DNA of 64,000 nt, taken from Lichenihabitans psoromatis. Its GTDB lineage: Bacteria; Pseudomonadota; Alphaproteobacteria; Rhizobiales; Beijerinckiaceae. Position numbers and translations under genes: made by a program. This document shows, in pieces, positions 60,246 through 64,000 of this stretch; positions within the stretch are counted from its first letter, which is position 1, and every line of letters starts with the position of its first letter. Under the pieces are notes generated by a model, which saw only the letters and a program-made list of their open reading frames with translations, was not told the DNA's origin and made no database searches. The DNA lies in the NCBI RefSeq assembly GCF_004323635.1, contig NZ_CP036515.1, forward strand, positions 496,001-560,000, written 5' to 3'.

Positions 60246-60866
60246 ATGCCGACAGACCATGACGACACGCCTGCAGTGTCGGTCAGCCGACGACATTTTC
60301 TCGGCGCAACGGTATCGACCGCTGCAATTCCCCTCGTCGGCGCCGGAGCCGCAAAGGCCCAAGCCCAGCCGGTACCGCTCGCCGACCCGCAAGCGCCGCT
60401 CGACGTCCACCTCTCGGTCAATGGCGAAGTCTATCGCATGGGCCTTGATGTGCGGACGACCGTGCTCGATGCGCTGCGCGATCATATCGGACTGACGGGC
60501 TCGAAGAAGGGCTGCGATCATGGACAATGCGGCGCCTGCACCGTGTTGCTCGATGGTAAGCGGGCGCTTGGCTGCCTTACCCTGGCGGTCGCGGCGCAAG
60601 GCAAGGAGATCACCACGATCGAAGGGCTCACGCGGGCGGATGGGCCGCTGCATCCGATGCAGCAAGCCTTCGTCGATCATGACGCTTTCCAATGCGGATA
60701 TTGTACGCCGGGCCAGATCATGTCGGCGATCGGTTGCATCCAGGAAGGACATGCCGACAACGATGATGCTATCCGCGAATATATGAGCGGTAATCTTTGT
60801 CGCTGCGCGGCCTACCCCAATATTGTCGCGGCCGTTCGTCAGGCCAAAACCACGATGGAGGGCTGA
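60246..60866 (+). CDS. paoA: Molybdenum hydroxylase iron-sulfur subunit, PaoA-like (206 aa)
   Basis: Carries two [2Fe-2S] clusters passing electrons from the Mo centre to FAD. A Tat leader (SVSRRHFLGATVSTAAIPLV, ending AKAQAQ) shows export to the periplasm, as in E. coli PaoABC. Cluster motifs: GCDHGQCGACTVLLDGKRAL and, in the C-terminal four-helix domain, QCGYCTPGQIM with GNLCRCAAYPNI. The ATG at 60246 follows GGAGG at 6 bases; the frame extends to 60168. Four bases before the FAD-subunit gene. Confidence 0.93.
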   Translation: MPTDHDDTPAVSVSRRHFLGATVSTAAIPLVGAGAAKAQAQPVPLADPQAPLDVHLSVNGEVYRMGLDVRTTVLDALRDHIGLTGSKKGCDHGQCGACTVLLDGKRALGCLTLAVAAQGKEITTIEGLTRADGPLHPMQQAFVDHDAFQCGYCTPGQIMSAIGCIQEGHADNDDAIREYMSGNLCRCAAYPNIVAAVRQAKTTMEG

Positions 60867-60870
60867 TCCG

Positions 60871-61911
60871 ATGCGCCCCTTCACCTACGCTCGCGCGACC
60901 TCCACGATTGCGGCGACGCAATCTTACGGCGCATCAAATGCGCCGGAAGCTGATAAAAGCGGAAAGCTCGTTCAGGGCCGTTTTCCAGCCGAATATATCG
61001 CTGGCGGCACCACCTTGCTCGATCTGATGAAGCTCGACGTGATGCAACCGGCGCGGGTCGTCGACATCACCGGTCTGGATCAAAGCCACTCCGCTATCGA
61101 GGTGACCGAAGCAGGCTTGAAGCTTGGAGCCCTGGTCAAGATGTCGGCCGCGGCGGACCACCCCGCCATCATCAAGGCTTATCCGGTCCTCGCCCAAAGC
61201 CTGACGCTTGCGGCAAGCGCCCAGCTTCGGAATATGGCCACGCTCGGCGGCAATGTTTTGCAGCGAACCCGTTGTAACTATTTCCGCGATCCGTCGTGGA
61301 CGGCGTGCAACAAGCGTAATCCGGGTTCGGGTTGCGCCGCGCTCCAAGGGGTGAACCGTCAGAACGCGATCCTTGGCACCAGCCCGGATTGTATCGCGAC
61401 CTACCATGGCGATTTTGCTCAGGCCCTGATCGCGCTCGATGCGACGGTCGATATCGTCGGTCCGAAGGGCAACCGGATGATCGCGTTCAGCGCGCTCCAT
61501 CGCGAGCCGGGATCCACCCCGAATGTGGAAACGACCTTGGCGCCCGGCGACTTGATCACGGGCTTGTCGGTTCCGGCTGGTCCCTGGACCCGACGGTCGC
61601 TTTATCTCAAAATCCGTGACCGTCAGTCCTACGAATATGCGCTGGCATCGGCGGCTGTCGCTTTGGATCTCGATCAGGGCGTGGTGCGGCATGCCCGCAT
61701 CGCGCTTGGTGGCGTGGCGACGGTGCCGTGGCGCGCCAAGGAGGCCGAAGCCGCGTTGATCGGCAAGCCCCTCGATGAGAATGCCGCAACCAATGCGGCC
61801 CGGATTGCTTTTGCGGGCGCCGCGCCGCGTGAACATAATGCCTACAAGGTTGCGCTCGGTCAGAAGACCGTGGTGCGCGCGCTGCTTCAAGCCGCGACGC
61901 TGGAGGGTTGA
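60871..61911 (+). CDS. paoB: Molybdenum hydroxylase FAD subunit, PaoB-like (346 aa)
   Basis: FAD_binding_5 domain: RFPAEYIAGGTTLLDLMKLD and ASAQLRNMATLGGNVLQRTR. The insert with Cys residues (RCNYFRDPSWTACNKRNPGS; GCAALQG; SPDCIATYHGDF) is the [4Fe-4S] loop that distinguishes PaoB-type subunits from xanthine dehydrogenase. The C-terminal CO-dehydrogenase flavoprotein domain follows (SLYLKIRDRQSYEYALASAA). Stop overlaps or abuts the next start (TGATG). Confidence 0.93.
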   Translation: MRPFTYARATSTIAATQSYGASNAPEADKSGKLVQGRFPAEYIAGGTTLLDLMKLDVMQPARVVDITGLDQSHSAIEVTEAGLKLGALVKMSAAADHPAIIKAYPVLAQSLTLAASAQLRNMATLGGNVLQRTRCNYFRDPSWTACNKRNPGSGCAALQGVNRQNAILGTSPDCIATYHGDFAQALIALDATVDIVGPKGNRMIAFSALHREPGSTPNVETTLAPGDLITGLSVPAGPWTRRSLYLKIRDRQSYEYALASAAVALDLDQGVVRHARIALGGVATVPWRAKEAEAALIGKPLDENAATNAARIAFAGAAPREHNAYKVALGQKTVVRALLQAATLEG

Positions 61912-61913
61912 TG

Positions 61914-64000
61914 ATGGTTGATGCAGCAGCACCCGCCCCGAAGGCCAATATGGGCCAACCCGTGCCGCGCTATGACGCCCGCGCTAAAGTCACGGGATCG
62001 GCGCTCTACGCGTCCGATGTCGGTCTGCCCGACGTGGCTTACGCCTACCTCGTCAGTAGCACGATCGCCAAAGGGCGCATCGCATCCTTCGATCTTAAGG
62101 CCGCCCTCGCCCTCCCGGGCGTGCTCGATATTTTGACCCACGAGACGATCGGCGACGCCATCAAGCCGGTGAAATTCTTCACCGAAGGCGGCCCGGCCTC
62201 GAATACGGTGGTGCCGCTCGCCTCGGCCGAGATCGCCTATGGCGGCCAGACGATCGCCATGGTGCTGGCCAACAGCTACGAGGTCGCGCGCGATGCCGCC
62301 CATCGCGTCATCGTGACTTATGAGATTGCCTCGCCATCCTCCACTTTCGACTCGAAGGGCGCGGTCGATCAGGAGCTGGCGAGCCAGAACAAAAAGCACG
62401 AGGACCCGAAAGTCGGAGATTTCGCGACGGCTTATGCCGCCGCGCCGGTCACGGTCGACGTCGCCTATTCGACCCCGACCCAGCATCACAATCCGATCGA
62501 GCTTTTCGCGACCCAATGCTCCTGGAACGGCTCGCAACTGACCGTCCATGAACCGAGCCAGAATGTTTACGGCATCAAAAACGGCCTTGCGGCACAACTC
62601 GGCATCGATGCTAGCCAGGTTCGGGTCATCAGCCCCTACATCGGTGGCGCATTCGGGTCGAAGGGCGGTTTGACACAGCGCACCGCGATCGTCGCGATTG
62701 CGGCTCGAAAACTCGGCCGCCCGGTGAAGCTCGTCGCGACGCGGGACCAGGGATTTACGATCGCGACCTACCGGGCCGAAACCAAGCATCGGATCAAGCT
62801 CGGCGCCGACCGTAACGGCAAGTTGCAGGCGCTCAGCCATGATGGCTTCGAGGTCACATCGCGGCATGATCCTTACGCGGTGGCCGGGACGGATGCCTCG
62901 ACCCGCATGTATGCCTGCCCCAACATAGCCAGCAACGTCACGATCGTGCGGGCGGACCGATCGACACCCGGCTTTATGCGCGCACCGGCCGAGACGCCGT
63001 ATTTCTTCGCACTCGAAAGCGCAATGGACGAACTCGCCGTGGCGTTGAAGATGGACCCGGTCGAATTGCGCCGGATCAACGACACGCAACACGAGCCGAT
63101 CAAGGGGCTTCCATACACAAGCCGGACCTTGATGCCCTGCTTCGATCAAGCCGCTGAAGCGTTCGGCTGGTCAAAACGGACGCCACAGCCCGGTTCGATG
63201 CGAGATGGCGATTGGTTGATCGGCTATGGCTGCGCGACCTCTGCCTATCCGACCCAAATGGCTGCGGCGACCGCCCGCGTCAGCCTGTTCCCGGATGGGA
63301 CCGCACGGGTCGAAACCGCAAGCCACGAGATCGGGAACGGCATCTACACCGTTGTGGCCCAGACGGCGGCCGAACGGCTCGGTTTGCCGTATGAGAAAAT
63401 ATCGGTCCTGCTCGGCGATACCATTCTGCCTCCGGCGCCGGTTGCGGGTGGCTCGATCTCGACTGCCAGCGTCTGCTCGGTCGTGGCGCAGGCGTGCGAC
63501 GCGATCCGCGCGAAACTGAGCGATGGGCCGACACCGGTCACCGACCTCGTCGCAGCCCTGAAGGATCGCGGCATGGGGTCCTTGCAGGAATACGCCGAGT
63601 GGACACCGCATGGGGCACCGAAGGGCGCCGTACAGATGCTCTATCGGGGCGCGGCGCAGCCGACGGGCGGTGCAAAGCTGGCCGACCGCATCCAGTTCGC
63701 CTTCGGGGCGCAGTTCGTCGAGGTTCGGGTCCACGCACGAACACGGGAAATCCGCGTGCCACGCATCGTGGGAGCTTTCGCGTCGGGGCACATCATGAAC
63801 ACGCGGACCGCCCACAGCCAGTATATGGGCGGCATGATCTGGGGTATCGGCTCAGCCCTCCACGAGCAGACCGAGATCGACACCAATGCGGCTCGCTACC
63901 TGAACACCAACCTCGCGGATTATCTGGTGCCTGTGAATGCCGATGTGATCGACGTTCAGGTCATCATGGTGCCGGAAGAGGATAGCGCGATCAATCCGCT
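61914..64000 (+). CDS. paoC: Molybdenum hydroxylase Mo-binding subunit, PaoC-like, 5' part (cut by window edge)
   Basis: Open from ATG 61914 (or 61911) to the edge, ~695 codons. Domain a/b: GQPVPRYDARAKVTGSALYA, then TTQHHNPIELFATQCSW-type substrate region, YIGGAFGSKGGLTQRTAIVA, MRAPAETPYFFALESAMDEL, and SHEIGNGIYTVVAQTAAERL. The motif with the catalytic Glu near the C-terminus lies past the edge. With the two upstream subunits this should be a periplasmic aldehyde oxidoreductase. GGAGGG lies 7 bases upstream of 61914. Confidence 0.92.
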   Translation, partial: MVDAAAPAPKANMGQPVPRYDARAKVTGSALYASDVGLPDVAYAYLVSSTIAKGRIASFDLKAALALPGVLDILTHETIGDAIKPVKFFTEGGPASNTVVPLASAEIAYGGQTIAMVLANSYEVARDAAHRVIVTYEIASPSSTFDSKGAVDQELASQNKKHEDPKVGDFATAYAAAPVTVDVAYSTPTQHHNPIELFATQCSWNGSQLTVHEPSQNVYGIKNGLAAQLGIDASQVRVISPYIGGAFGSKGGLTQRTAIVAIAARKLGRPVKLVATRDQGFTIATYRAETKHRIKLGADRNGKLQALSHDGFEVTSRHDPYAVAGTDASTRMYACPNIASNVTIVRADRSTPGFMRAPAETPYFFALESAMDELAVALKMDPVELRRINDTQHEPIKGLPYTSRTLMPCFDQAAEAFGWSKRTPQPGSMRDGDWLIGYGCATSAYPTQMAAATARVSLFPDGTARVETASHEIGNGIYTVVAQTAAERLGLPYEKISVLLGDTILPPAPVAGGSISTASVCSVVAQACDAIRAKLSDGPTPVTDLVAALKDRGMGSLQEYAEWTPHGAPKGAVQMLYRGAAQPTGGAKLADRIQFAFGAQFVEVRVHARTREIRVPRIVGAFASGHIMNTRTAHSQYMGGMIWGIGSALHEQTEIDTNAARYLNTNLADYLVPVNADVIDVQVIMVPEEDSAINP

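Overview
The window looks like chromosome of a GC-rich alphaproteobacterium, most likely a Hyphomicrobiales (Rhizobiales) member of the Methylobacterium/Beijerinckiaceae/Lichenihabitans sort. The grounds are the codon usage, an AhpD/SDR/LysR/GntR-rich gene set, a PaoABC-type molybdenum hydroxylase with Tat signal, BcsA, and a proton-pumping rhodopsin with its own carotenoid/retinal genes. The placement is inference; no rRNA or ribosomal-protein gene is present to fix it.

Layout. 1-2.9 kb: the 5' part of a cellulose synthase gene (bcsA, cut by the window edge), tRNA-Arg(UCG), and a PAS-GGDEF diguanylate cyclase whose product is the usual activator of BcsA. 2.9-9.7 kb: an accessory patch of small, tightly overlapping genes of unknown function, interrupted by an IS3-family element, with an XRE regulator, a relic of a second XRE gene, and a gene split by one in-frame TAG. 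9.8-14.1 kb: a MocR-like regulator whose reading frame continues into MOSC and rubredoxin domains, divergent from a urea-type ABC binding protein. 14.4-20.2 kb: a scrapyard/mobile region with an IS256-family relic, a RelE-like/UvrD helicase coupled to a small gene, a DEAD/DEAH restriction-type protein truncated at both ends, and a tyrosine integrase. 20.2-24.6 kb: DUF305, a beta-propeller lipoprotein, an ECF sigma factor, a multiply frameshifted anti-sigma gene, and a photolyase/cryptochrome FAD-domain protein.

24.6-30.9 kb is the best-understood system: rhodopsin, crtE, crtI, crtB, crtY and blh/brp, all on the minus strand and mostly overlapping. They form a complete geranylgeranyl-PP to phytoene to lycopene to beta-carotene to retinal route that feeds a DTE-type, green-tuned proton pump lacking the carotenoid-antenna glycine. 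31.4-39.7 kb holds a catabolic locus: a GntR/FCD regulator and FAD-linked 2-hydroxyacid dehydrogenase diverge from an operon of amidohydrolase, MIP18/DUF59 protein, VOC enzyme and a complete sugar-type ABC importer. 39.9-49.3 kb is a run of regulators (three LysR, one TetR) beside an SDR, a frameshifted NADP-binding oxidoreductase, an AhpD-like protein, a nucleoside phosphorylase, and a YedY-like molybdoprotein with its cytochrome b. 49.5-53.3 kb is a four-gene glycosyltransferase/radical-SAM cluster. After it come a peroxiredoxin, a DoxX-NDH-2 fusion, a sulfotransferase with a tandem-repeat coiled coil, a response regulator, and PaoABC-like genes running off the right edge.

The clearest candidates for something undescribed are the MocR-MOSC-rubredoxin reading frame (which has also lost the PLP lysine), the orphan amidohydrolase/DUF59/GloA/ABC operon, the DUF2064-GT87-radical SAM-GT2 cluster, and a family of about 52-bp dispersed repeats found at four intergenic sites. 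Many relics (IS256, MFS, XRE, histidine kinase, anti-sigma, truncated helicase) show that this genome segment is eroding actively.
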